A stretch of DNA of 64,000 nt from Nocardioides pocheonensis (GTDB taxonomy: Bacteria > Actinomycetota > Actinomycetes > Propionibacteriales > Nocardioidaceae), in the NCBI RefSeq assembly GCF_003725535.1, contig NZ_RJSF01000040.1:711477-775476 (forward strand), written 5' to 3'. Made by a program: the position numbers and the translations under genes. This document shows, piece after piece, positions 8,481 to 16,862 of the stretch (its first letter is position 1; every line of letters begins with the position of its first letter). Under the pieces are notes generated by a model, which saw only the letters and a list, made by a program, of their open reading frames with translations, searched no databases and was not told the DNA's origin.

Positions 8481-9223
8481 CGGTCGTCTCCTTCGTCGGT
8501 GTCCTCGAAGTCCTCCAGGAACGTCACGATCGCCTCGGTGGCCGGGCGGAGCAGCTCGTCGGCCGCGGCGGCGGCCGCGTCGGCGTCGCCGGCCAGCACG
8601 GCACGGACGACGGCGCGGTAGCCGTCCAGGTTGCTGACCTCGCCCTCGAGCAGCGGCGCCAGCGCCTCCATCGCCGGCTCGTAGGCCTGGCGGAGGTTGT
8701 TGAAGAGGAGCCGGAACACCAGCGAGTCGGCCAGGTCGACCAGCTTGTCCCAGTAGGCCAGCGCCGCCCGTTGTCGCTCGAGCGGGCTGTCTGCCGCGGC
8801 GAGGGCCTCGACGGCCGCGTGCAGGGCCTCCACGACCGGCTGGCGGGCCCGTGCGGCGCGCTGGGTCGCGAGCCGGACCATTCCCGGGGCGATCGCATAG
8901 CGGGCCTCGACCACGCTGCGGGCCACGTCGGGATCCAGCTCGCCGTTGCGCACGAGCAGGCGGGGGAGCAGGTCGAGGCCGGCGTACTGCTGGAAGTCGC
9001 GCACGGTGGTCGTCCCACCGTGCCGGACCTCGACGAGCCGGGTCGCCGACATCCGCTGGAGGGCCTCGCGCACGGCCGGACGGGACACCCCGAGCAGCTC
9101 GGCCAGGCGGCGCTCGCTCGGGAGGGGGTCGCCCGGACCGAGCGAACCGTCCACCACCTCGCCGAGCAGCTGGTCGAAGACGTCGTCGGGCACGAGACGG
9201 CGGGTGATCGGCTTGAGGACCAT
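8477..9223 (-). CDS. GntR/FadR-family transcriptional regulator
   Basis: A 248-aa regulator with an N-terminal winged helix (about residues 8-75, including LPSERRLAELLGVSRPAVRE and the wing residues VRHGG) and an all-helical FCD ligand-binding domain (about 95-235). FCD proteins respond to acyl-CoA or small organic acids. It is translationally coupled to the hydroxylase downstream and is likely to control that pair and itself. No clear palindromic operator was found in the short stretch upstream of 9223. Confidence 0.9.
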   Translation of the reverse strand: MVLKPITRRLVPDDVFDQLLGEVVDGSLGPGDPLPSERRLAELLGVSRPAVREALQRMSATRLVEVRHGGTTTVRDFQQYAGLDLLPRLLVRNGELDPDVARSVVEARYAIAPGMVRLATQRAARARQPVVEALHAAVEALAAADSPLERQRAALAYWDKLVDLADSLVFRLLFNNLRQAYEPAMEALAPLLEGEVSNLDGYRAVVRAVLAGDADAAAAAADELLRPATEAIVTFLEDFEDTDEGDDR

Positions 9224-9287
9224 GGAGCCACTGTCGGGCGACTCCGGTCAGGTGGTCAAGTGGTCTGACCAGTTGGTGAGATCGGGC

Positions 9288-10313
9288 TCACCAGCACGCC
9301 GCCTTGGTGGAGTCGAGGATCAGCAGGGTCACCGTGTCCTGAGGGCCGAGGCCGCTGAACTCCATCCGGTACTGGGCGTGACCACGCAGCGGCACGACCC
9401 AGCTGTCGCCTTCGCGGTGGAGGGCCGGATAGGCGGCCTTGGCCTCGGCGTACGTCGAGCCGAGCGAGATCCGCTCCGGGGTGATGTCGTCCGGGTGGGC
9501 GTTGATCTGGACGAGGCCGAAAGTACGGTGCACGAGGCCGTCGATGCCGTTGGAGGCCGCGGACGGACGAGGCCCGGACATCGCGGCGCATGCCGTGCCG
9601 GCGTAGACGGACCCGACGCGTTCCCCGGCGGCGACCACTTCAGCCTTGCTCATGCCGAGCTGCAGGGTTCCGGTGCCGTTCGGGCCGAAGCTGCCCGCCT
9701 CGGCCGCGCAGTCGCCGGCGAAGTCCCGGGGCACCGCGAGGTAGTCGAGCGTGGTGCAGTTCCAGACGTCCTGGGTGCCCATGCCCTCCTGCCAGGTGCC
9801 GCCGGTCTCGACCCACAGCGCGACGTAGCCGCCGCACGCGTTGACCGCGCCGAGGGCGTAGCCGGCCGCGCTGTACTTCTGGACCGTGATCCCGTGGGCG
9901 GCGTCCGGGCACGACGTCCCGTCGGTGGCCGCCTTCACGGCCTGGCCCGCGATGAAGGACCGGAACGCTGCCGAGGTGCCGGTCAGCTTGTGGGCGTCCG
10001 CCGCGTTGGTCACCTGGAGACCGGGGCCGGGGTAGGTGATCACCGTCGGCGGGCTCGGAGCAGGGGAGGGACGTGCCGAGGTGGTCACCGCCGGGGCCGG
10101 TGCCTCGCCGGCCTTCGGACGGCCGAGGAGGGCGACCGGGGTGACCGCGGCGAGCACGGCGACCACGGAGGCTGCGACGAGGGCAGCGTGGCGCCGGGTG
10201 CGACGGCGGTCGCCCAGGCGGCGCACCTGCGCCGGGTGGAGGGGCGCGGACACGAGGTCGTCGGTCGTGAAGCGCTCGAGCTGACGGATCGGGTCGGGCG
10301 TCTGGTCAGGCAT
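9288..10313 (-). CDS. Single-pass membrane protein, putative SigE partner (anti-sigma-like)
   Basis: A 341-aa protein with a short cytoplasmic N-terminus (MPDQTPDPIRQLERFTTDD), one membrane helix at about 41-58, a Pro/Ala/Ser linker and a large exported domain of unknown fold with several cysteines. The start at 10313 overlaps the stop of the ECF sigma gene by 8 nt. That coupling and the topology suggest it holds or senses for the sigma factor, but I see no zinc anti-sigma motif (HxxxCxxC), so the role is inferred from position only. A longer frame upstream is the shadow of the sigma gene. Confidence 0.75.
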   Translation of the reverse strand: MPDQTPDPIRQLERFTTDDLVSAPLHPAQVRRLGDRRRTRRHAALVAASVVAVLAAVTPVALLGRPKAGEAPAPAVTTSARPSPAPSPPTVITYPGPGLQVTNAADAHKLTGTSAAFRSFIAGQAVKAATDGTSCPDAAHGITVQKYSAAGYALGAVNACGGYVALWVETGGTWQEGMGTQDVWNCTTLDYLAVPRDFAGDCAAEAGSFGPNGTGTLQLGMSKAEVVAAGERVGSVYAGTACAAMSGPRPSAASNGIDGLVHRTFGLVQINAHPDDITPERISLGSTYAEAKAAYPALHREGDSWVVPLRGHAQYRMEFSGLGPQDTVTLLILDSTKAACW

Positions 10314-10812
10314 GCTGGGCTCCCGGGTCGGGTGCGTCGTTCGATGCGAGCAGGGCAGCCAGGGCTGCGCGGCCGCGCGACAGGCGGGCCTTGACGGTCC
10401 CCTCGGGTACGCCGGTCTCCCGAGCGACTGCGTGGACCGGGAGATCACACAGGTGGTGCAGGACGAGCGCGTGCCGCTGCGACTCCGGCAACCGCCGCAG
10501 GGCGGCGACCAGGGCGACCCGGTTCTCGTCGGCCGCCTCGGTGCGGACCGGCGGGGAGAGGGCCCGGTCGGCGGGACGGCCGGCCAGCTTGCGGCGCCGC
10601 CAGCGGCTCACGGCGAGCCGGTAGGCGGTGGTGCGGACCCAGGCCTCCGGGAACTCGGCGCGGGACAGCCGACGACGGTGCGCCCAGGCGCGGACGAACG
10701 CCTCCTGCACGCACTCCTGCGCCTCGTCCCGGTCGCCGATCATCGCGTAGAGCTGTCCGGTGATGCGGGCGAAGGAGGAGGTGTAGAAGTCGTCGAACTC
10801 CGCCTCGTCCAT
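10306..10812 (-). CDS. ECF RNA polymerase sigma factor, SigE family
   Basis: A 168-aa group 4 sigma factor with only regions 2 and 4. Region 2 spans about 5-75 (FDDFYTSSFARI to WVRTTAYRLA) and region 4 about 105-155, with the helix-turn-helix LPVHAVARETGVPEGTVKAR. It resembles the SigE group abundant in Nocardioides and Streptomyces. The ATG at 10812 was chosen because region 2 starts right after it; the longer frame adds a basic Pro/Arg-rich tail with no match. The gene is coupled to a membrane protein, which is the likely regulator. It sits between two cytochrome operons, with no sign that it controls them. Confidence 0.9.
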   Translation of the reverse strand: MDEAEFDDFYTSSFARITGQLYAMIGDRDEAQECVQEAFVRAWAHRRRLSRAEFPEAWVRTTAYRLAVSRWRRRKLAGRPADRALSPPVRTEAADENRVALVAALRRLPESQRHALVLHHLCDLPVHAVARETGVPEGTVKARLSRGRAALAALLASNDAPDPGAQHA

Positions 10813-10904
10813 GGACGTCCCCCGTCCTCGTGGTGGTCTGTCGCGGGGGATACGCCCGGGCGACGGATCCGGTTGCATCCGGGCCGGAGATTCCGCCCCG
10901 AAGA

Positions 10905-10944
10905 TGACGGAGGGCCCGAGGAGTGATCCTCGGGCCCTCCGTCA
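10905..10944 (-). terminator. Perfect hairpin after qcrB
   Basis: Arms 10905-10921 and 10928-10944 form a 17-bp perfect stem with a 6-nt loop, 8 nt past the qcrB stop. There is no T-tract. It should end the ctaE-qcrCAB operon before the sigma gene. Confidence 0.85.
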
Positions 10945-10952
10945 CGGATGGT

Positions 10953-12698
10953 TCAGTGCTTGTGCGTCAGGTCGTCGCCGGCGACGTCGTGGCGACCGTC
11001 GTACTGGTGACCGTCGGCCTGGTGGTCGAGCCCCGCGGCGTGCTCGTACTCGAGCTCGGCCTCCGCGTGGTGGTGACCCTCCTCCAGCTCCGCGACCGTC
11101 GGCTTCTGCACGTTCGTGGCGAACCACGCCCTGGAGAGGCGGGCCCGCAACCCGTCGACCCGAGCGTTGGGCGCGTCGACGCCGTTCGCATCGGTGCCGT
11201 TCACGCCCTGGTAGACCTCGTCACGCTCGCGGGCCGTGAGCTTGTAGGCCCGGGCGTCGGCGATCGGCAGGTGCCGCTCGGAGTAGCCACCCTCCGGGGA
11301 CCGCATGATGATTCCGGTCTCGTAGCCGTGCAGCAGCTTGTCGTTGTCGTGGCGCTGCAGCGAGATGCACCACCGCTTCGCGAGGATGAAGGCGATCACC
11401 GGGACCACGAAGATCGCACCCCGCATGAAGTACGTGATCGCGTTCAGGCTGACGTGGAACTGCGTCGCCAGGATGTCGTTGCCACCGGCCGCCCAGAGGA
11501 GGCCGTACAGCGTGATCATCGCGGCCAGGAACGCCGTGCGCGTCGGTGCGTTGCGCGGGCGCTGGAGCAGGTGGTGCTCGCTCTTGTCGCCGGTGATCCA
11601 CTGCTCCAGGAACGGGTAGGCGAGCACGATCGCGAAGAGCGCGATCGGGCCGATCTGGCCGGGCAGGAAGATGTTCCAGCTCATCGTGATCCCGAAGATG
11701 TGGGTCTCCCAGCCGGGCATGATCCGCAGCAGGCCCTCGGCGATTCCCATGTACCAGTCGGGCTGGGAGCCCGCGGTCACCTCGGCCGGGTTGTACGGGC
11801 CGAAGCGCCACACGGGGTTGATCGTCATCAGGCCGCCCATGAGGGCGACGACGCCGAACACCATGAAGAAGAACCCGCCGGCCTTGGCCATGTAGATCGG
11901 CATCAGCGGCTCGCCGACCACGTTGTTCTCGGTGCGGCCGGGGCCGGGCCACTGGGTGTGCTTGTGGTAGACGAGCAGCAGCATGTGCGCGCCGATCAGC
12001 GCCAGCAACAGTCCCGGGATCAGCAGCACGTGCGCGATGTAGAGCCGCGGGATGATCACGTCGCCGGGGAACTCGCCACCGAACATGAAGAACGACATGT
12101 ACGAGCCGAGCACCGGCGTCGCCTTGACCAGGCCGTCCGCGATCCGCAGGCCCGTGCCGGACAGCAGGTCGTCGGGCAGGGAGTAACCGGCGAACCCCTC
12201 GAGGATGCCGAGGAGGAGCAGCAGGCCGCCGATGACCCAGTTCAGCTCACGCGGCTTGCGGAACGCCCCGGTGAGGAAGGTGCGCATCATGTGCACGAGC
12301 ATCGCCGCGATGAACAGCATCGCCGCCCAGTGGTGCATCTGGCGCATCAGGAGCCCGGCGCGGACGTCGAAGCTGATGTGCAGCGTCGAGGCGTAGGCCT
12401 CGGACATCTGGATGCCGCGGAGCTGGTCGTAGGAGCCCTGGTAGCTGACCTCGCCCATGCTCGGCTTGAACCACAGCGTCAGGAAGACGCCGGTGAGGAG
12501 CAGGATGACGAAGCTCCACAGGGCGATCTCGCCGAGCATGAACGACCAGTGGTCCGGGAAGACCTTGCGCAGCGACATCAGCTTGTTGGCCTTGGCGAGG
12601 CCGAGCCGCTCGTCCGCCCAGGTGGCCGCGTCGCCTGCCTTGTTGCCCTTGGCGACGGTGGCGGACTTGGTGCCGTTGGTGGTGATTGAGGTGCTCAT
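10953..12698 (-). CDS. qcrB: Cytochrome bc1 complex cytochrome b subunit
   Basis: The di-heme cytochrome b of the actinobacterial bcc complex, 581 aa from the ATG at 12698. It oxidises menaquinol and moves charge across the membrane. The heme-binding four-helix bundle occupies about residues 45-250, including the MHHWAAMLF segment with heme histidines, and the quinol-site segment QPDWYMG stands in for the usual PEWY. As in other actinobacteria it has a long charged C-terminal tail (about 440-581). A GTG at 12707 overlapping the qcrA stop would add three residues and is an equally possible start. Confidence 0.95.
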   Translation of the reverse strand: MSTSITTNGTKSATVAKGNKAGDAATWADERLGLAKANKLMSLRKVFPDHWSFMLGEIALWSFVILLLTGVFLTLWFKPSMGEVSYQGSYDQLRGIQMSEAYASTLHISFDVRAGLLMRQMHHWAAMLFIAAMLVHMMRTFLTGAFRKPRELNWVIGGLLLLLGILEGFAGYSLPDDLLSGTGLRIADGLVKATPVLGSYMSFFMFGGEFPGDVIIPRLYIAHVLLIPGLLLALIGAHMLLLVYHKHTQWPGPGRTENNVVGEPLMPIYMAKAGGFFFMVFGVVALMGGLMTINPVWRFGPYNPAEVTAGSQPDWYMGIAEGLLRIMPGWETHIFGITMSWNIFLPGQIGPIALFAIVLAYPFLEQWITGDKSEHHLLQRPRNAPTRTAFLAAMITLYGLLWAAGGNDILATQFHVSLNAITYFMRGAIFVVPVIAFILAKRWCISLQRHDNDKLLHGYETGIIMRSPEGGYSERHLPIADARAYKLTARERDEVYQGVNGTDANGVDAPNARVDGLRARLSRAWFATNVQKPTVAELEEGHHHAEAELEYEHAAGLDHQADGHQYDGRHDVAGDDLTHKH

Positions 12699-12703
12699 CG
12701 GGT

Positions 12704-13735
12704 TCACCCACGTTCCCAGTAGCTCGGGCCGACCGGCTCGGTGAAGTCGCTGGTGGCGACCAGGTAGCCCTGGTCGTCGACGGCCAGCGGCAGCTGCGGC
12801 AGGTGACGACCTGCCGGGCCGAAGATCACCTTGCCGTTGTCCGCGAGGTCGAAGGTCGACTGGTGGCAGGGGCAGAGCAGGTGGTGCGTCTGCTGCTCCC
12901 ACAGGGAGATCGGACAGCCGACGTGCGTGCAGATCTTCGAGAAGCAGAGGATGCCGTCGACACCCCAGTTCTCGCGGCCCTTCCAGGGCTTGATGTCGTC
13001 GGGGTGCATCCGGACCAGGATCACGGCGGCCTTCGCCTTCTCCTGGAGCAGCTCGGTGCCTTCGATCACCGGCTCGCCCTCGGAGTTGGTCTCGAAGAAG
13101 ACCTCGGGCTCGGCGTTGACGAGCTGGCCGATCTGCATGTCCGAGGGCCGGATCCGGGCGCCGTCGACGTCCTGGACGACGCGCATGCCCTTCTTCCAGA
13201 CGGTGTGCTGGAGCTTGTCTCCGGGAAGCGGGCCGAGGTCGCGCAGGAACACGATCGCGGGCAGCCCGAGCGCACCCATCGCGCCGAGCAGCGAGTTGCG
13301 GATCAGCGGACGACGGGCGATGCCGGAGTCCTCGAGGCCCTGCTCGAACGCCGCGACCGCCTCGCTGCGCTCCTCCTCGGAGGAGCTCGCCGGGTGACGC
13401 ATCTCGACGATCTCGTGGTCGCTCATCAGCTTGCGCGACCACTGGATCAGGCCGGCGCCGATGCTGAGCAGGGCGAGGCCGAGGCCACTGCCGAGCGCGA
13501 CGTTGGAGGCTCCCAGGCCCAGGAAGGCGTCGTACTTGCCGACCGCGAAGTACGCGACGCAGGTGAGGATCGCGAAGAGCGCCGAGAGGCCGAACAGGGT
13601 CGCCACCTGGCGCTCGGCCCGCTTCTCCGCCACCGGGTCCACGTCGGTGGGGCGGGGGAGGTGCTCGGGAAGGCCCGGGTTGGCGATCGGCTCCTCGGTC
13701 GCCTCGGGAACGACGAGGTCGTGGTGGTCGCTCAC
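12704..13735 (-). CDS. qcrA: Cytochrome bc1 complex Rieske iron-sulfur subunit
   Basis: A 343-aa actinobacterial Rieske protein with three predicted N-terminal membrane helices (about 45-62, 76-95 and 148-165) instead of the usual one. The [2Fe-2S] ligands are Cys269 and His271 in CTHVGC and Cys288 and His291 in CPCHQS, with Cys274 and Cys290 forming the disulfide. It carries electrons from quinol to QcrC. The gene overlaps qcrC (ATGA at 13732-13735) and abuts qcrB. The Fe-S assembly genes about 10 kb away are plausible suppliers of its cluster. Confidence 0.97.
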   Translation of the reverse strand: MSDHHDLVVPEATEEPIANPGLPEHLPRPTDVDPVAEKRAERQVATLFGLSALFAILTCVAYFAVGKYDAFLGLGASNVALGSGLGLALLSIGAGLIQWSRKLMSDHEIVEMRHPASSSEEERSEAVAAFEQGLEDSGIARRPLIRNSLLGAMGALGLPAIVFLRDLGPLPGDKLQHTVWKKGMRVVQDVDGARIRPSDMQIGQLVNAEPEVFFETNSEGEPVIEGTELLQEKAKAAVILVRMHPDDIKPWKGRENWGVDGILCFSKICTHVGCPISLWEQQTHHLLCPCHQSTFDLADNGKVIFGPAGRHLPQLPLAVDDQGYLVATSDFTEPVGPSYWERG

Positions 13736-14586
13736 GCGGCGTCACCCTTCTTCTTCGTGGAACGGGTGCTGGACGAGGTGAGCCAGATGCCGATGCCGAC
13801 CAGGCTGCCGATGCCGACGATCCAGGCGAACAGGCCCTCGGAGACCGGACCGATCGAGCCCAGCGTGAACCCGCCGTAGCTCGGGGTCGCCTCGTTCTTC
13901 TTCAGGTAGGCGATGATGTCCTTCTTGTCCTGCGGCGAGAGCACCCCGTCGGAGAACACCGGCATCTGCTGCGGACCGGTCAGCATCGCCTCGTAGAGGT
14001 GCTTGGCGGAGACGCCGCGCAGGCTCGGGGCGTGCTTGCCGCCCGGGAGCGCGCCGCCGCTGCCGGCGAAGTTGTGGCACGCGGTGCAGTTGGTGCGGAA
14101 GAACTGGCCGCCCTTGACCACGTCGGCGTTGTCGATGTCGCTCTGGGTGATGTCGGGGACCGCCGGGCCGGGGCCGAGGGACTGGACGTAGGCACCGAGC
14201 GCGTCGATCTCGTCCTGGTTGTAGACCGGCTTCTTGCGCGCAGCCTGCACGCCCGGCTGGGCCATCGGCATCCGGCCGGTGCCGACCTGGAAGTCGACGG
14301 CGGCGGCCCCGACGCCGACCAGCGACGGGCCGTACTGCTTGCCGCGCTTGGTGACGATGCCCTCGGCGTTCTGGCCGTGGCAGGAGGAGCAGCCGACCTG
14401 GAACAGGGAGCGGCCCTTCGCGATCATGCTGGCGTCGTCGGCCTTGTTCGTGGCGTCTGCGGGTGACAGCGCCACGTAGAGCCCTCCCGCGGCGAGCAGG
14501 GCGGCCACCAGCACGGCGGGGGCGGCGTACCGGCTGCGCCGCCTCGTGGAGAGCCGAGCTGAGATCTTGCGCGTGATCAGTCGCAC
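13732..14586 (-). CDS. qcrC: Cytochrome bc1 complex diheme cytochrome c subunit
   Basis: A membrane-anchored diheme cytochrome c of 284 aa. It has an N-terminal basic region and helix (about 22-40), heme motifs CSSCH (66-70) and CTACH (167-171), and a C-terminal anchor helix (about 243-265). Having two hemes on one subunit replaces both cytochrome c1 and soluble cytochrome c, which is the defining feature of the bcc-aa3 supercomplex. The GTG at 14586 is the likely start. It lies 21 nt after ctaE in the operon. Confidence 0.96.
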   Translation of the reverse strand: MRLITRKISARLSTRRRSRYAAPAVLVAALLAAGGLYVALSPADATNKADDASMIAKGRSLFQVGCSSCHGQNAEGIVTKRGKQYGPSLVGVGAAAVDFQVGTGRMPMAQPGVQAARKKPVYNQDEIDALGAYVQSLGPGPAVPDITQSDIDNADVVKGGQFFRTNCTACHNFAGSGGALPGGKHAPSLRGVSAKHLYEAMLTGPQQMPVFSDGVLSPQDKKDIIAYLKKNEATPSYGGFTLGSIGPVSEGLFAWIVGIGSLVGIGIWLTSSSTRSTKKKGDAA

Positions 14587-14607
14587 AACAGTCCTAACGG
14601 GTCCGGG

Positions 14608-15246
14608 CTACTTGATGAGGTAGATGGTCGCGAACAGGCCGATCCAGACCACGTCGACGAAGTGCCAGTAGTAGGACACGACGATGGCGGTCACGGCCTG
14701 CTCGTGGGTGAAGCGGCGCGCCACGAAGGTGCGGCCGAGCACGAAGAGGAAGGCGATCAGGCCGCCGGTGACGTGCAGGCCGTGGAAGCCGGTGGTGAGG
14801 TAGAACATCGTCCCGTACGCCGAGTGCGGGATCGTGATCCCCTCGTGGACGAGGTTGGCGTACTCGAAGGCCTGGCCGCCGATGAAGATCGCGCCCATCA
14901 CGTAGGTGAGCACGAACCACTCGCGCAGGCCCCAGCCGCGGACGTCCAGGACGCCGCCGATCCGGCCGACGCGGCCGGCCTCGGCCTTGAACACGCCCAT
15001 CTGGCAGGTGAACGACGACAGCACCAGGATCGTGGTGTTCACCGACGCGAACGGGACGTTCAGGTGGGCGGTCGACTGTGACCACAGCTCGGGGCTCACG
15101 GCCCGGATGGTGAAGTAGCTGGCGAACAGCGTCGCGAAGAACATCAGCTCGCTCGAGAGCCAGATGATCGTGCCTACGCTGACCATGCTGGGACGGTCGT
15201 GATGCCCGTGCAGACGGGATGCCGGAATCGCAGTTGCTGTCGCCAC
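14608..15246 (-). CDS. ctaE: Cytochrome c oxidase subunit III
   Basis: A 212-aa subunit III with five membrane helices, the usual actinobacterial form. The [14 protein letters not shown] and FHGLHVTGG segments are typical of the family. It is a structural subunit that stabilises proton pumping by CtaD. The GTG at 15246 is preferred to an upstream ATG at 15303 because family similarity begins here and the upstream residues are a glycine-rich shadow. It is first in the ctaE-qcrC-qcrA-qcrB operon and divergent from a CtaG-like gene, so oxidase subunit III is co-transcribed with the bc1 genes and not with ctaCDF. Confidence 0.95.
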   Translation of the reverse strand: MATATAIPASRLHGHHDRPSMVSVGTIIWLSSELMFFATLFASYFTIRAVSPELWSQSTAHLNVPFASVNTTILVLSSFTCQMGVFKAEAGRVGRIGGVLDVRGWGLREWFVLTYVMGAIFIGGQAFEYANLVHEGITIPHSAYGTMFYLTTGFHGLHVTGGLIAFLFVLGRTFVARRFTHEQAVTAIVVSYYWHFVDVVWIGLFATIYLIK

Positions 15247-15442
15247 GCCGCCATTATGTCGATACTCCGGGGCCCCGCCACCTCGACCCCCGGTTTTGGG
15301 CACGGTGTTTCGATCATCACACTCGGGTCAAGCCGGACGCGGTGGAGCGCGCCCCGCGCCCCGCCCGCACACGGCCCCTGCCCGACCCGCGCCCGGCCTG
15401 CTGCGGGGGAGAGCCGCCGGTCCGGCCGTCCGGTCCCCCTTC

Positions 15443-15448
15443 TACCCT
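15443..15448 (+). promoter_or_regulatory. -10 element TACCCT, leaderless promoter of the ctaG-like gene
   Basis: TACCCT ends 6 nt before the GTG at 15455, which fits a transcript starting at the codon and supports the short gene form. Confidence 0.5.
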
Positions 15449-15454
15449 GACCGG

Positions 15455-16432
15455 GTGCCGATCACCGCTCTCGACGCCGCCCCGCTCCCCGCGTTCGGGG
15501 CCTCGAGGGTGTTCACCGAGTGGGGCCTGGACCCGTACCTCTTCGTCGGCACCGTGTGGGTCGCCGGGCTGTACCTGCTCGGGGTCTGGACGCTGAGGAG
15601 TCGCGGGGACCAGTGGCCGGCCGGCCGGACGGTTGCCTTCGTGGTGGGCGGGGTCGGATCGTTCTACGTCGCGACGCAGTCGGGGCTGGCGGCGTACGAC
15701 ACGACGCTGCTGAGCGCCCACATGATCCAGCACATGATCCTGTCGATGGTGGTCCCGCTGTTCCTCGCGCTCGGGGCTCCCGTCACCCTCGCGCTGCGCA
15801 CGCTCCCGCGCCGCCCGCGGGCGTGGCTGCTCGCCGTGCTGCACTCCCGGGTGGCCAGGGTGCTCACGTTCGCGCCGCTGACCCTGGCGCTCTACGTCGC
15901 CAGTCCGTGGGCGCTGTACTTCACGCACTGGTACGACGTGACCCTGCACTCGACGTACCAGCACGAGATGATGCACGTGCACCTGGTGCTCGTCGGGTCG
16001 CTGTTCTTCTGGCCGCTCCTGGGGATCGACCCGTTGCCGGGCCGGCTGAGCCACCCGTTCCGGTTGCTCGTGATCTTCCTGAGCCTGCCGTTCCACGCCT
16101 TCCTGGGCGTCACGATCATGGGTCAGTCCAAGCTGATCGGCGGTGACTGGTACCCGCACCTGCACCGCACCCTGGCCTGGCTGCCCGATCCGGCCGCGGA
16201 CCAGCGCGTCGCCGGAGGCCTGCTGTGGGCATCGGGCGACCTCGTCGGGCTGATGCTGTTCGTGGTGCTCTTCGTGCAGTGGGTGCGGGCCTCGATGCAG
16301 GAGGCGCGCCGCGAGGACCGGCGGCTGGACCGCCTGGAGCGGCAGGCCGCGTCGGGCACCGCTCCGGCGGTCGAGGAGCGAGCGCCGGCGAGCCTCGAAA
16401 CCACCCGCCGGACGCAGCACGACGATGAGTAG
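15455..16432 (+). CDS. Cytochrome c oxidase assembly protein, CtaG/CaaX-type membrane family
   Basis: A 325-aa membrane protein with about seven helices of the actinobacterial cytochrome oxidase assembly (caa3_CtaG) family. Histidine- and methionine-rich segments such as HMIQHMILSM and YQHEMMHVHLVL sit in the helices and may bind copper or heme. The C-terminal 45 residues are a charged cytoplasmic tail. Its place, divergent from ctaE, supports a role in building the oxidase. The GTG at 15455 is preferred because a -10 element lies 6 nt upstream; an earlier ATG would add a Pro/Arg-rich stretch that looks non-coding. Confidence 0.85.
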   Translation: MPITALDAAPLPAFGASRVFTEWGLDPYLFVGTVWVAGLYLLGVWTLRSRGDQWPAGRTVAFVVGGVGSFYVATQSGLAAYDTTLLSAHMIQHMILSMVVPLFLALGAPVTLALRTLPRRPRAWLLAVLHSRVARVLTFAPLTLALYVASPWALYFTHWYDVTLHSTYQHEMMHVHLVLVGSLFFWPLLGIDPLPGRLSHPFRLLVIFLSLPFHAFLGVTIMGQSKLIGGDWYPHLHRTLAWLPDPAADQRVAGGLLWASGDLVGLMLFVVLFVQWVRASMQEARREDRRLDRLERQAASGTAPAVEERAPASLETTRRTQHDDE

Positions 16433-16435
16433 GAT
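16430..16435 (+). promoter_or_regulatory. -10 element TAGGAT, leaderless promoter
   Basis: TAGGAT overlaps the ctaG-like stop codon and ends 7 nt before a GTG at 16443. It gives the receiver-trpD pair its own start independent of the gene before it. Confidence 0.45.
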
Positions 16436-16442
16436 CACACCC

Positions 16443-16862
16443 GTGACTGCCAACCCGAAGCTGCGCGTGCTGGTCTACAGCGACAACTCCGACGTCCGTC
16501 AGCAGGTGATCCTGAGCCTGGGCAAGAGGATCCACCCGGACCTGCCGGAGCTGGAGTACGTCGAGGTCGCCACCGAGCCCGTGGTCTGGCAGCAGCTCGA
16601 CGCGGGGCAGATCGACCTGGCGATCCTGGACGGCGAGGCGACCCCTGCCGGGGGCATGGGTGTCGCCCGGCAGATGAAGGACGAGATCTACCAGGCGCCG
16701 CCGGCACTCGTCCTGACCGGCCGGCCGCAGGACAACTGGCTCGCGACCTGGTCGCGGGCGGACGCCGCCGTCTCGCACCCGCTGGACCCGATCGAGCTGG
16801 CCGAGGCCGTCGTACGGCTGCTGCGCTCGAGGGTGCCTGCTCAGGTCTCCGCCGAGGCGTGA
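16443..16862 (+). CDS. Stand-alone receiver-like protein (degenerate CheY fold)
   Basis: A 139-aa protein that looks like a response-regulator receiver domain without an output domain. The acidic pocket is partial (YSDNSD near the N-terminus), the phospho-acceptor position is present as the Asp in AILDGEA, and the switch Thr appears in LVLTGR, but the conserved lysine is replaced (VSHPLDP). It may act without phosphorylation. It overlaps trpD by 4 nt (GTGA) and follows the ctaG-like gene. An ATG at 16425 would add six residues; I prefer the GTG because of the -10 element. Its partner is unknown. Confidence 0.7.
   Translation: MTANPKLRVLVYSDNSDVRQQVILSLGKRIHPDLPELEYVEVATEPVVWQQLDAGQIDLAILDGEATPAGGMGVARQMKDEIYQAPPALVLTGRPQDNWLATWSRADAAVSHPLDPIELAEAVVRLLRSRVPAQVSAEA

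Noticed and set aside
12708-13745. N-terminal extension that joins qcrB to an upstream frame (930 codons)
   Set aside because: The extension is the shadow of qcrA in another frame; qcrB has a normal start at 12698 or 12707.
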